NCBI RefSeq assembly: GCF_039595935.1
Contig: NZ_JBCNKR010000004.1
Location: forward strand, 1,301,001 to 1,365,000
From: Flavobacterium sp.
GTDB lineage: Bacteria > Bacteroidota > Bacteroidia > Flavobacteriales > Flavobacteriaceae
Length of the DNA stretch: 64,000 bases
Direction of reading: 5' to 3'
Shown here piece by piece: positions 52,676 through 60,843 of this stretch (its first letter is position 1; each line of letters begins with the position of its first letter). The position numbers were made by a program, and so were the translations under genes. The notes beneath the pieces are model-generated. The model was not told the DNA's origin. It did no database searches and saw nothing but the letters and a program-made list of their open reading frames with translations.

Positions 52676-54604
52676 TTAATAATGCCATCTCACAAAAGCC
52701 TCCATTGCTGCGTAGCTTGAAAGTCCCATTTGTTGGTAAACTTGTGCCGTTTCTCGGTTTCTATCTTCAGCTCTCTGCCAAAATTCTCTTGCATCAGTTC
52801 CCTGAAAAACAACTCCGTCTTTTTGAGATTGGTGTTTGAAGATTCCGTGGCGTTTTGCCAAAACCTGATCCGGGCTCATTGGTACCGCCATTTCAACTTC
52901 ATCAATTCCCCATTCCTGCCAAGCTCCTCTGTACAACCATAGCCAGCAGTCGTTCATGAAGGATTTTGGTTTTAAAGCTTTTACCGCTTCAAAAATAGCA
53001 TCCAGACAAACTTTATGTGTTCCGTGCGGATCTGCTAAATCTCCTGCGGCATAGATTTGGTGCGGTTTGATTTTTTCGATCAAATCCATTGTCAGCTGAA
53101 TATCTTCTGGTCCGATTGGTTTTTTCTCAATTGTGCCGGTTTCATAAAACGGAAGTTCCATAAAATGAATCTGGCTGTCTGGCAGACCTACAAAATGACT
53201 TGTTGCTCTAGCCTCCCCTTTTCTGATTAATCCTTTAATGTATCTTACCTCTGGAATATCAATTTCGCTGTTCTTTTTATTTTCTAAAAATGTATGTGCT
53301 TTTTGGTAAATGTTATCAGCCTCTTCACTTTTAATGTTGAATTTCTCATTATAATCAATCACAAATCTTGCAAAACGTAACGCTTCATCATCTGCAACAG
53401 CAATATTTCCAGAGGTTTGATACGCCACGTGTACTTCATGTCCCTGTTCCTGCAGACGCATGAAGGTTCCTCCCATACTGATAATATCATCATCCGGATG
53501 CGGACTAAAAATCAGCACACGTTTTTTAGCCGGCTCTGCCCTTTCAGGACGGTTGGTGTCTTCTGCATTTGGTTTTCCGCCCGGCCAGCCCGTGATTGTA
53601 TTTTGAAGTTTATTGAATATTTTAATGTTGATATCGTATGCAGGGCCATAATCTGTTAATAAATCACTCATTCCGTTTTCGATATAATCGGCATCGGTAA
53701 GCATTAAAATTGGTTTTTTTAGGTCTAATGCTAATCCTAATACTGCTTTACGAGTTAATTTATCTGTCCAGACAATTTTTTCTACCAGCCAGGGTTTGTT
53801 GATTCTCGTTAATTTTGAAGAAGCTTCTTTATCTAAGATAAAAACAGCATTATCATGTTCCTGCAAAAATGAAGCTGGAACGCGGTTGGTTACTTCGTCT
53901 TCAACGGATTTTTTTACAATATTAGCTTTTCCTTCTCCCCAAGCCAATAGAATAACTCTTTGGGCTTCCATAATTTTCTTTACTCCAAGCGTAATAGCTG
54001 TTCTTGGTGTATTGTTTAATCCGAAGAAATCTTTACTTGCTGCAACTCTTGTGATATGGTCTAAAGCTACTAATCTTGTTTTTGAGTTTTGAAGCGAACC
54101 CGATTCGTTAAAACCAATATGTCCGTTTCCTCCAATTCCCAAAATCTGCAAATCGATTCCACCTAAAGCTTCAATTTTTGCTTCGTATTCGTGACAGTAA
54201 TCTGCGATTTGCTCTTTTGTTAAAAGTCCGTCCGGAACGTGAGCATTTTCAGGTAAAATGTCAACGTGGTCAAACAAAAATTCTTTCATAAAACGAACAT
54301 AACTGTTGATTGAATTGGGTTCCATCGGATAATATTCATCCAGATTAAAACTAATTACGTTTTTAAAACTCAAACCTTCTTCTTTATGAAGTCTTACCAA
54401 TTCTGCATAAAGTCCTTTTGGAGAAGAACCTGTTGCCAAACCTAAAATACAAGGTTTGTTCTCTTTTTGTTTTTCTTTAATCAAAGCCGCAATTTCCTTT
54501 GCTACTTCTTTTGAAGCTTCTGTTGAATTTTCAAAAACAACAGTATTGATGTTTTCGAATCGCTTTTCGAAACCTGTTGCTTTGTCTATTTTACTTTTTA
54601 ACAT
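52676..54604 (-). CDS. nagB: Glucosamine-6-phosphate deaminase fused to a PIG-L/LmbE-type deacetylase domain
   Basis: The 642-residue protein has two domains. Residues about 1-280 are NagB: GLATGSSPKGLYAEL, FNLDEYYPM with the catalytic Asp, and LGIGGNGHIGFNESGS with the active-site His; it converts GlcN-6-P to fructose-6-P and ammonia. Residues about 360-640 are PIG-L/LmbE-like: VLIFSPHPDDDIISMGG (HPDD zinc motif, 369-373) and GDLADPHGTHKVC. This family deacetylates GlcNAc derivatives, so the fusion could deacetylate GlcNAc-6-P and then deaminate the product. Fusions of this type occur in other Bacteroidota. No operator lies upstream; REP-like bases do. Confidence 0.88.
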   Translation of the reverse strand: MLKSKIDKATGFEKRFENINTVVFENSTEASKEVAKEIAALIKEKQKENKPCILGLATGSSPKGLYAELVRLHKEEGLSFKNVISFNLDEYYPMEPNSINSYVRFMKEFLFDHVDILPENAHVPDGLLTKEQIADYCHEYEAKIEALGGIDLQILGIGGNGHIGFNESGSLQNSKTRLVALDHITRVAASKDFFGLNNTPRTAITLGVKKIMEAQRVILLAWGEGKANIVKKSVEDEVTNRVPASFLQEHDNAVFILDKEASSKLTRINKPWLVEKIVWTDKLTRKAVLGLALDLKKPILMLTDADYIENGMSDLLTDYGPAYDINIKIFNKLQNTITGWPGGKPNAEDTNRPERAEPAKKRVLIFSPHPDDDIISMGGTFMRLQEQGHEVHVAYQTSGNIAVADDEALRFARFVIDYNEKFNIKSEEADNIYQKAHTFLENKKNSEIDIPEVRYIKGLIRKGEARATSHFVGLPDSQIHFMELPFYETGTIEKKPIGPEDIQLTMDLIEKIKPHQIYAAGDLADPHGTHKVCLDAIFEAVKALKPKSFMNDCWLWLYRGAWQEWGIDEVEMAVPMSPDQVLAKRHGIFKHQSQKDGVVFQGTDAREFWQRAEDRNRETAQVYQQMGLSSYAAMEAFVRWHY

Positions 54605-54791
54605 TGTGGATATTTTTAATATGTTTTTGTTTAATTTTTTAATGCCATTTGGTTAAAAAAAGGCATAAGTTGAGCTGGAACACATCAAATGTGATATTTG
54701 AGTGCTTGATTTTTTATGTTGAAATAAAAATGTTTGTGTTTATCTAAACTTTGACAAAGTTCTGCGTGTCTATCTTTGTCGAGTTTTTTTA

Positions 54792-54820
54792 GCGCGGTTG
54801 CTTCGTTCCTCGCAATGACC
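54792..54820. repeat. REP-like half palindrome (GGTCATTGCGAGGAACGAAG type)
   Basis: On the minus strand the bases begin GGTCATTGCGAGGAACGAAG and continue CAACCGCGC. The layout GTCATTNCGA..GAA..GA resembles one arm of the dispersed palindromic element at 3239 and 60640. It lies upstream of nagB and directly behind the transporter gene. Confidence 0.55.
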
Positions 54821-54833
54821 TACTTTGCATTAC

Positions 54834-56207
54834 TTACCATTTCCTGTATTTATGTCCTTTAAAAGCAAAAAACACAATCATTAAATAAGCTGGCAATAAT
54901 ATTAAATAGGCTAATTGATTTCCACTTTTTGCGGTTTCTGTAATTCCCGCTGCCACATTAGAAGCATTAATTGAGTCGGCAATCATTCCGTAAAATAAAG
55001 GAAAAACGGCACCGCCAATAATTCCCATAATCAGAATTGCACCGCCAATTTTTGTGTATCCACCCAAATCCTGAAGTGCCATTGGCCAGATCGCCGGCCA
55101 GCAAAGTGCATTTGCCAAACCTAATAAAGCAACCAAAATAATAATCAACGGTAATTGTGGAATTCCCGGTAAATGAACCATAATTTTTGGAGAAAGTATT
55201 ACGATTAAAGCAACCAAAATAAGTCCTAAAAATCCAGAAACTTTTAAAGCAGAAACCTGAGAAACGTATTTCGGAATCAAGGTAATTCCTAAAATATAAC
55301 CGATAACCATAAAAGTCATAGTAAACGAAGTCAGTTTTAGATAGAAAGAGCCGTTTTCTCCATAAACTCCCAATTGTTTTCCGAATCCACCGATGGAATC
55401 TCCGGCTAAAACTTCGGCAGCGATATAAACCATTAAGGTAATTACGCCGAAAACCAATTGCGGATGTTTGAAAGCGGCTTTTATTTGTTTGAAAATACTC
55501 AGATTTTCTACTTGTCCTTCATCATCTAAATCAATTTCCGGAAGTGGAGAAAATTTTACCAAAACAGCCAAAACCAGCATAATCACTGCCATATAAATAT
55601 ATGGCGACTGCAATTGCAAAGCCAATGCATCTAAAGCCGCTTCTTTTTGTACCGAAGTCATAACGGCAATTTTATCAGCCGAATAATCTCCAATATTAGA
55701 CAAAACCAAAGATGTCAATAATAACGGAGCGAGAAAACCTGCCAGTTTATTTGCAATTCCCAAAACGCTGATTCTCGCTGCGGCACTTTCGCGCGGACCA
55801 ATTACAACAACATACGGATTTGCAGCCGTTTGCAAAACTGCCAAACCAGTTCCCATTACAAATAAAGCGATTAAGAAAAGTCCAAAAGTTCTGGCTTCAG
55901 CGGCGGGATAAAATAATAATGCACCAACGGCAATTATTAATAATCCAACTGAAATTCCGTTTTTATAACCTAATTTTTCAATTAAAAATGAAGACGGAAT
56001 CGCCATTACAAAATAGGCAATATAAAAGGCAAAAGTCACAAAATACGATTGTGATTCAGTTAGTTCGCACGCTAATTTAAAAAATGGAATCAGCGGTCCG
56101 TTTAACCAGGTTACGAATCCAAAAATAAAAAACAATGAGGTTAAAATAACCATAGGAATCAAAGTGCTGTTTTGCTCTTTTTTTAGTGTAAGATCTAGTT
56201 GTGACAT
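54834..56207 (-). CDS. FHS-family sugar/H+ symporter (MFS), probable N-acetylhexosamine transporter
   Basis: The 457-residue MFS protein has 12 membrane helices and the features of the fucose-galactose-H+ symporter group: FFIFGFVTWLNGPLIPFFK, GYKNGISVGLLI, and GTGLAVLQTAANPYVVVIGP in helix 4. Relatives include FucP, GluP and the NagP transporters of Bacteroidota and Shewanella. Being the last gene of the nucleotidyltransferase-kinase-epimerase operon, it should carry the amino sugar freed in the periplasm, most likely GalNAc or GlcNAc, across the inner membrane. It starts 33 bases after the epimerase stop. Confidence 0.85.
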   Translation of the reverse strand: MSQLDLTLKKEQNSTLIPMVILTSLFFIFGFVTWLNGPLIPFFKLACELTESQSYFVTFAFYIAYFVMAIPSSFLIEKLGYKNGISVGLLIIAVGALLFYPAAEARTFGLFLIALFVMGTGLAVLQTAANPYVVVIGPRESAAARISVLGIANKLAGFLAPLLLTSLVLSNIGDYSADKIAVMTSVQKEAALDALALQLQSPYIYMAVIMLVLAVLVKFSPLPEIDLDDEGQVENLSIFKQIKAAFKHPQLVFGVITLMVYIAAEVLAGDSIGGFGKQLGVYGENGSFYLKLTSFTMTFMVIGYILGITLIPKYVSQVSALKVSGFLGLILVALIVILSPKIMVHLPGIPQLPLIIILVALLGLANALCWPAIWPMALQDLGGYTKIGGAILIMGIIGGAVFPLFYGMIADSINASNVAAGITETAKSGNQLAYLILLPAYLMIVFFAFKGHKYRKW

Positions 56208-56240
56208 ATTTTTGGTTTTGGTTTTAGGTTAATTTTGGAT

Positions 56241-57167
56241 TTATTTACTGACTAATTGCTGATGGTAAAAAAGAATCGTTTCTTCTAATGCCTGATCGAT
56301 TGTATACTCTGGTTTAAAACCTAATTGGTTGAATTTTTCAGGATTTGCTTTAGAATGTTTAATATCGCCGGGTCTTTCGTCTAAAAACTTAATCTGCGAT
56401 TTAGAATTGGTGATTTTTATAATCTTTTCAGCAAGTTCTAAAACCGATGTACTATGTCCTAAAGCAACATTATAGGTTTCGCTTCCTTTTTGCGAAGCCA
56501 GAATATTAGCTTTTACAACATCTTTTACATAAATAAAATCTCTGGTTTGCGAGCCGTCTCCGTAAATAGTTATAGGCTCGTTTTGAAGTGCTTTATTAAT
56601 AAAAATAGGCACTGCCGCCGCATAGGCCGATTCGGGATTTTGGCGCGGACCAAATACATTAAAATATCGCAAAGAAGCTGTTGGAACCTGATATTGATCT
56701 AAATACATTTTCAAATAATATTCTCCATCTAACTTTGTGATGGCATATGGTGTCATTGGTTCCGGAAACATGGTTTCAACTTTCGGTAAAACCGGATTGT
56801 TTCCATAATTCGCTGCCGATGTTGACAATACGACTTTACAATTTGCATTATTTTTTGCTGCTTCGAGAATATTAATTGTTCCGATGGTATTGATTTCGAT
56901 ACATTCTTTGATTTTCAAAAGAGATTCCGGAACGCTTACTAAAGCTGCTAAATGAAAAACACCGCTTGCTCCGCTTATTACTTCGTTAACCAGATTCTCA
57001 TCGCGAATGTCGCCTTTTACAAATTCAACATTTAATCCGTTTAGATTGTGTTCGAATCCCGTTCTAAGACTATCAAGTATCAAAACTTCGTGTCCTTGAC
57101 TGGATAAATGTTCGGCAATATGGCTTCCTATAAAACCGGCACCTCCGGTAATTACATATTTTTTCAT
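56241..57167 (-). CDS. NAD-dependent sugar-nucleotide epimerase (UDP-GlcNAc/GalNAc 4-epimerase type)
   Basis: The 308-residue extended SDR starts KKYVITGGAGFIGSHIAEHL and has the catalytic YAITKLDGEYYL (YxxxK, about 146-150) and the segment FNVFGPRQNPESAYAAAVPIFI. In group 2/3 4-epimerases such as WbpP that segment (GPRQxPxGAYAAVIP) has the small residues that accommodate an N-acetyl group. The reaction would be UDP-GalNAc to UDP-GlcNAc. It lies 5 bases behind the kinase gene in a four-gene operon. The exact substrate is inferred from sequence and context. Confidence 0.82.
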   Translation of the reverse strand: MKKYVITGGAGFIGSHIAEHLSSQGHEVLILDSLRTGFEHNLNGLNVEFVKGDIRDENLVNEVISGASGVFHLAALVSVPESLLKIKECIEINTIGTINILEAAKNNANCKVVLSTSAANYGNNPVLPKVETMFPEPMTPYAITKLDGEYYLKMYLDQYQVPTASLRYFNVFGPRQNPESAYAAAVPIFINKALQNEPITIYGDGSQTRDFIYVKDVVKANILASQKGSETYNVALGHSTSVLELAEKIIKITNSKSQIKFLDERPGDIKHSKANPEKFNQLGFKPEYTIDQALEETILFYHQQLVSK

Positions 57168-57172
57168 TTTTT

Positions 57173-58276
57173 TTATTTTAATGATCCAACGAAATTCAAA
57201 TTATAATCTTCCATTTCTTTGAATTGTTCCGACAGACTTTCAATCAGCTTAAACTGGTTTCTTGAACGATCCAGATTATGTTCCGGATATTCTGTTTTAT
57301 AATACACGTCGTCATTTAAAAAATCGGTTAAAAAACGAAGTGCCATTATAAATGTCATTGTTTTTGCGCCAAGCGGAAGATATTTTATTTCCAATGTCGA
57401 AAGTGATGAATTCGTTTTTTCTAAAAATCCTTTTACATACGCTTTGTAAAACTCCAGATTGAAGTTTACCAAATCTAAATTTTGTTCGTCTTCGGCCGCT
57501 GTATTGCAAATAGTTCTGATCGCATCTCCAAAATCATAATGAATAATTCCGGGCATAACAGTATCAGTATCAATTACACAAAGTCCTTTTTTGTTTTGGT
57601 CAAAAAGTGCGTTTGAAATTTTTGTATCGTTGTGCGTAACTCTTAATTTAATTTTTTTGGCATCTTTTAAATTTTGAAGAATATGCATTTCTTCTTTTAA
57701 ATCCTTAACATTCTGAATTAAGATTTTTGCCTGTTCGATTCTTTGTCCAGAAGCTTCTTTTAAAGCCGTATCAAACTGTGAATAACGAAATGCCATATTA
57801 TGGAAATTCGGAATTACTTCTGTCAATTTTCTGGCATCAAAATCGCTGGTAAGATTTAAAAATTCACCAAAAAGTTTTCCGCCTTCATATGCAATTTCTT
57901 CATTTTTAACGGTTTCAAAAGTCAGACTTCCTTCAATATAAACCATTACATTCCAGAAATTTCCATCTTTATCCTGATAATAAAAAATGCCTTTTTTTGT
58001 TCCGATAAAAGTTAAAACCCTGCGCTTTAATTCGGCTTCAGACAAATGTTTTAATTTCTTCTGTAAATGTTTACTAACGCTGACTTTATTAGCAATTAAA
58101 CCCGGAACATCTTTAAAAACGCCTTCGTTTATGCGCTGTAAAATAAATTGTTTACCACTTTGAGTTGTTAGCAAATAAGTGTCATTAATATGACCGGAAG
58201 ACAGTTCTTCAAAGGTTTTGAAAACCTCAATATGATCAAACTGTTCGAATATAAATTTTAGTTGTTCGGCTGTCAT
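57173..58276 (-). CDS. NahK-like N-acetylhexosamine 1-kinase (APH-fold phosphotransferase)
   Basis: The 367-residue protein has the aminoglycoside-phosphotransferase fold: N-lobe FILQRINEGVFKD, catalytic loop RVTHNDTKISNALFD (Asp about 214) and metal site CVIDTDTVMPGIIHYDFGDAIR. NahK of Bifidobacterium, which phosphorylates GlcNAc and GalNAc at C1, has the same HxDTKxxN and IDxDTVMPG-type motifs. The flanking uridylyl-transfer and epimerase genes strongly support an anomeric kinase rather than an antibiotic kinase. It starts one base after the nucleotidyltransferase stop. Confidence 0.82.
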   Translation of the reverse strand: MTAEQLKFIFEQFDHIEVFKTFEELSSGHINDTYLLTTQSGKQFILQRINEGVFKDVPGLIANKVSVSKHLQKKLKHLSEAELKRRVLTFIGTKKGIFYYQDKDGNFWNVMVYIEGSLTFETVKNEEIAYEGGKLFGEFLNLTSDFDARKLTEVIPNFHNMAFRYSQFDTALKEASGQRIEQAKILIQNVKDLKEEMHILQNLKDAKKIKLRVTHNDTKISNALFDQNKKGLCVIDTDTVMPGIIHYDFGDAIRTICNTAAEDEQNLDLVNFNLEFYKAYVKGFLEKTNSSLSTLEIKYLPLGAKTMTFIMALRFLTDFLNDDVYYKTEYPEHNLDRSRNQFKLIESLSEQFKEMEDYNLNFVGSLK

Positions 58277-58277
58277 A

Positions 58278-59186
58278 TTACCAAAGATTTGTTGGATAAA
58301 CTTTTTGCGCTCTTAACTTTTCAATTTCTTTTTTTACTATTTCTTTATCCTCTTTATACGTTACCCCAAACCATTTTGCATTGGACTGAAGCACTTCGAC
58401 AGACGCATTATCTGATTTTAAAATCTCGTTTACGACAGATGTAATAAAAAATTCGGCTTTTAAATCGTGTTCATTATCTTTTAGGAATTGCTCAAAAAGT
58501 GCGCCTCCAAACTCAAAACATTTTGGTGTAAATCCCCAAAAATTCATAGAAACGATTGTATTTTCATCAATCGGAATAAATTCTCCATTATCGTCTTTAC
58601 GCATCAGTTTTCCATCTATTTTTTCGATGTGAGTGCGTTCTGTAACATCGGTTAAATAATTATTTTCATCAACCTGACATTCTCCTCTGGAAACAAAACC
58701 ATGATCTGAAACAGTATTTTTTAAAAGATACGCCATCATATTAAAATTGTATGATTCTTTATCCATTTCTGTCAAGGCTTTTGCCATAATTTCAAAAGCT
58801 TCTTTTCCGTAAAAATCATCGGCGTTTATGATGGCGAAGTTTTCTGTTACTTCATCTTTAGCCATTAAAAGTGCGTGTCCGGTTCCCCACGGTTTTTTTC
58901 TTTCGGGATTTAAGTATTGTGCGGGAACATTTTCAATTTCCTGAAAAACATATCCTACTTCAGCTTTTCCTTCCAGTTTTTTATTGAATATTTCTTTACA
59001 CTCTTCTTCAATGTTTTTACTTATAATAAATACAAATTTTCCAAAACCTGCCTGTAATGCATCATATATCGAAAAATCCATAATGGTATCTCCTTCGGGC
59101 GTAAATGTATCTAACTGTTTTAATCCTCCATATCGACTTCCAATACCTGCCGCCAGGATCACGAGAGTAGGTTTACTTTTGCTCAT
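58278..59186 (-). CDS. Sugar-1-phosphate nucleotidyltransferase
   Basis: The 302-residue protein is a GT-A-like nucleotidyltransferase: LVILAAGIGSRYGGLKQLD (nucleotide loop, residues 8-26), GHALLMAKDEV and FAIINADDFYG (metal-binding Asp near 122). In the operon it should activate the product of the NahK-like kinase, making UDP-GalNAc or UDP-GlcNAc. No GalT-type transferase is present, so this enzyme might also run backwards to release the 1-phosphate. It is the first gene of the operon, with a leader of about 180 bases and two operators upstream. Confidence 0.8.
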   Translation of the reverse strand: MSKSKPTLVILAAGIGSRYGGLKQLDTFTPEGDTIMDFSIYDALQAGFGKFVFIISKNIEEECKEIFNKKLEGKAEVGYVFQEIENVPAQYLNPERKKPWGTGHALLMAKDEVTENFAIINADDFYGKEAFEIMAKALTEMDKESYNFNMMAYLLKNTVSDHGFVSRGECQVDENNYLTDVTERTHIEKIDGKLMRKDDNGEFIPIDENTIVSMNFWGFTPKCFEFGGALFEQFLKDNEHDLKAEFFITSVVNEILKSDNASVEVLQSNAKWFGVTYKEDKEIVKKEIEKLRAQKVYPTNLW

Positions 59187-59374
59187 TTAAATAGTATTAT
59201 TAGTTGGTTATTATTTTTAAAGTTTTTGGTCTTTTTTCGGCTTTTCTAAATGGTTTTATAAAAGCGGTTATTTTGTAATTTTTAGATATTGAAAATTTCT
59301 CTTATAAAATGAAAAATAAATATTAATCTGACAATTATATCGTTAATATCATGCGTAATGTGATTAATATTCGG

Positions 59375-59404
59375 CTAAAGTATATATTAATATTTTATAA
59401 AAAA
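59375..59404 (-). promoter_or_regulatory. Promoter of the nucleotidyltransferase operon
   Basis: TACTTTAG (59375-59382 complement), preceded by the same GGCTAAAGTA-type context as at susC (GGCTAAACTA). The -33 position is only TTT, so this promoter looks weak without an activator. The operator edge is 40 bp upstream. Confidence 0.55.
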
Positions 59405-59421
59405 AGAAAATTGTGTTAAAA

Positions 59422-59435
59422 TGTGCTCGAACACA
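59422..59435. promoter_or_regulatory. Palindromic operator 3 (TGTGCTCGAACACA)
   Basis: Matches the consensus TGTGTTCGAACACA at 13 of 14 positions. Confidence 0.75.
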
Positions 59436-59442
59436 ATAAAAA

Positions 59443-59456
59443 TGTTTTCGAACACA
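59443..59456. promoter_or_regulatory. Palindromic operator 4 (TGTTTTCGAACACA)
   Basis: Matches the consensus at 13 of 14 positions; its centre is 21 bp from operator 3 and about 36 bp upstream of the LacI-family -7 box. Confidence 0.7.
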
Positions 59457-59491
59457 TGTAATTTAATATTTTCTCATATTTGATTTTTATA

Positions 59492-59499
59492 TATATTTG
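59492..59499 (+). promoter_or_regulatory. -7 box of the LacI-family gene
   Basis: TATATTTG fits TAnnTTTG but ends only 7 bases before the ATG, so the mRNA would be nearly leaderless if this box is used. Confidence 0.4.
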
Positions 59500-59506
59500 T
59501 TTCTAT

Positions 59507-60547
59507 ATGGAGAAGATTTATACTATTAAGGATATTGCGGAGCTTGCGGGAGTCTCAAAAGGGACTGTTGACCGCGTTTTGCATAAAAGAGGAAAAGTGT
59601 CTGAAGATGCTTTGAAAAAAGTCAATGAAGTTCTGGACAAGATTGATTACCAGCCTAATTTGATGGCACGAAGCTTAAAGAAAAAACAAATTTATTCTAT
59701 CTGCGTCCTAATTCCTGATTCTGCAAACGATCCGTATTGGCAGCCTTGCATTGATGGCATTAATGAAGCTAAAAAAGAGTTTAAATCTTTTAACGTAAAA
59801 GTGGAGGTTTTCCTTTTTGATCCTACTAGCACTTCTTCTTTCGTAGAAACGAATCAAAACGTATTAAATTCATCTCCAGATGCGGTTTTGCTTGTTCCGT
59901 TATTTCATAAAGAAGCTCTTGACGCTATTGAAACTTACAATTCTAAAGGCATTATTTCGAGTATTTTTAATAATCAGCTTAAATCGAGCGCCATCAAAAG
60001 TTTTGTTGGACAGGATTTATTTCAAAGTGGAAGAATCGCCGCGCGTTTATTAGATTTATTGATTAAGAAAGGTACCATCGCAATTGTTCATATTGATGAA
60101 GATTACGAAAACGCTATTCACATGCAGGAAAAAGAGAAAGGTTTCCGAGATTATTTTGATTCACTTGAAAAAGGAAAATTCGAAGTTAAAACCTTCAAAG
60201 TAAAACATCCGCAGTTTAAAACTACTCTAAAAGAATATCTGGAATCAAATCCAGCTATTGAAGGTCTTTTTGTTACGACTTCTAAAGCGTATCAGGTTGC
60301 GAAGATTATTTCGAAAAATCCTGAAAGAAAAATTGCGCTTGTGGGTTATGATTTATTAGAGAATAATCTGGAATATCTGAACAATAAAACGATAGACTTT
60401 TTGATTCATCAAAACCCGAAACGTCAGGCTTATCTTGGAACGACAAGTTTGATTGAGCATTTTATTTTTGAAAAAGAAATCAGCCCTGAAAAGTTACTTC
60501 CAATTGATATTGTAAATACGGAGAACGCTAAGGATTATTTTTTATAG
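59507..60547 (+). CDS. LacI-family transcriptional regulator of the amino-sugar locus
   Basis: The 346-residue protein starts MEKIYTIKDIAELAGVSKGT, a LacI helix-turn-helix (VSKGTVDRVLHKRGKVSEDAL) with hinge region YQPNLMARSLKKKQ. The ligand-binding domain is of the periplasmic type (ICVLIPDSANDPYWQPCIDGINEA to FLIHQNPKRQAYLGTTSLIEHF). I chose the ATG at 59507; a TTG at 59480 would overlap the promoter. The product is the natural ligand for the six TGTGTTCGAACACA palindromes nearby. Their placement upstream of -33 boxes suggests activation rather than classical repression, but that is inference. Confidence 0.88.
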   Translation: MEKIYTIKDIAELAGVSKGTVDRVLHKRGKVSEDALKKVNEVLDKIDYQPNLMARSLKKKQIYSICVLIPDSANDPYWQPCIDGINEAKKEFKSFNVKVEVFLFDPTSTSSFVETNQNVLNSSPDAVLLVPLFHKEALDAIETYNSKGIISSIFNNQLKSSAIKSFVGQDLFQSGRIAARLLDLLIKKGTIAIVHIDEDYENAIHMQEKEKGFRDYFDSLEKGKFEVKTFKVKHPQFKTTLKEYLESNPAIEGLFVTTSKAYQVAKIISKNPERKIALVGYDLLENNLEYLNNKTIDFLIHQNPKRQAYLGTTSLIEHFIFEKEISPEKLLPIDIVNTENAKDYFL

Positions 60548-60631
60548 TTTCTTTGCGGGTATTTATTTAAACATATAGAAACATAGGTTTTTTGTGGTGC
60601 TTAAAAGGCATTTCACTTGCATCAATACACA

Positions 60632-60741
60632 CACAATCTTGTCATCTCGACGAAGGAGAGATCTGCACAAGAAACTCTACAAAGATTGACGATTTTTCAT
60701 GCGGAGTTTCTTGCGCAGATCTCTCCTTCGTCGAGATGACA
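60632..60741. repeat. Dispersed palindromic element, copy 2
   Basis: 38-bp arms at 60640-60677 and 60704-60741 differ from each other at one position and enclose 26 bases. Relative to copy 1 (3239-3340) the paired bases have changed together (ATTTC/GAAAT to ATCTC/GAGAT in both arms), and the central part is in the opposite orientation. Outer short repeats with ACATAG (about 60570-60594 and 60812-60832) form another inverted pair around it. It lies between converging genes. Confidence 0.85.
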
Positions 60742-60843
60742 AACTTTGAGAACTATGTGTAGAAACTTGTTTCTTTGATATTCTTTTTTTGATATTCTTT
60801 TTTTACACATTTAAACCTATGTCTCTATGTGTTTAAATCTTCG

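Larger units (their letters stand above)
59187..59506. promoter_or_regulatory. Divergent control region nucleotidyltransferase / LacI-family gene
   Basis: The 320-base region contains a minus-strand -7 box TACTTTAG (59375-59382), operators 3 and 4 (59422-59456) and a plus-strand -7 box TATATTTG (59492-59499). The operators lie between the two promoters and upstream of both. The rest is AT-rich without a gene. Confidence 0.7.

Noticed and set aside
57047..57060. Operator-like TGTGTTCGAATCCC inside the epimerase gene
   Set aside because: Only one half-site is good and it lies within coding sequence away from any promoter; probably chance.
59480..59506. TTG at 59480 as an upstream start for the LacI-family gene
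   Set aside because: The extension MIFIYICFY is not family-like and overlaps the promoter box; the ATG at 59507 gives the canonical N-terminus.
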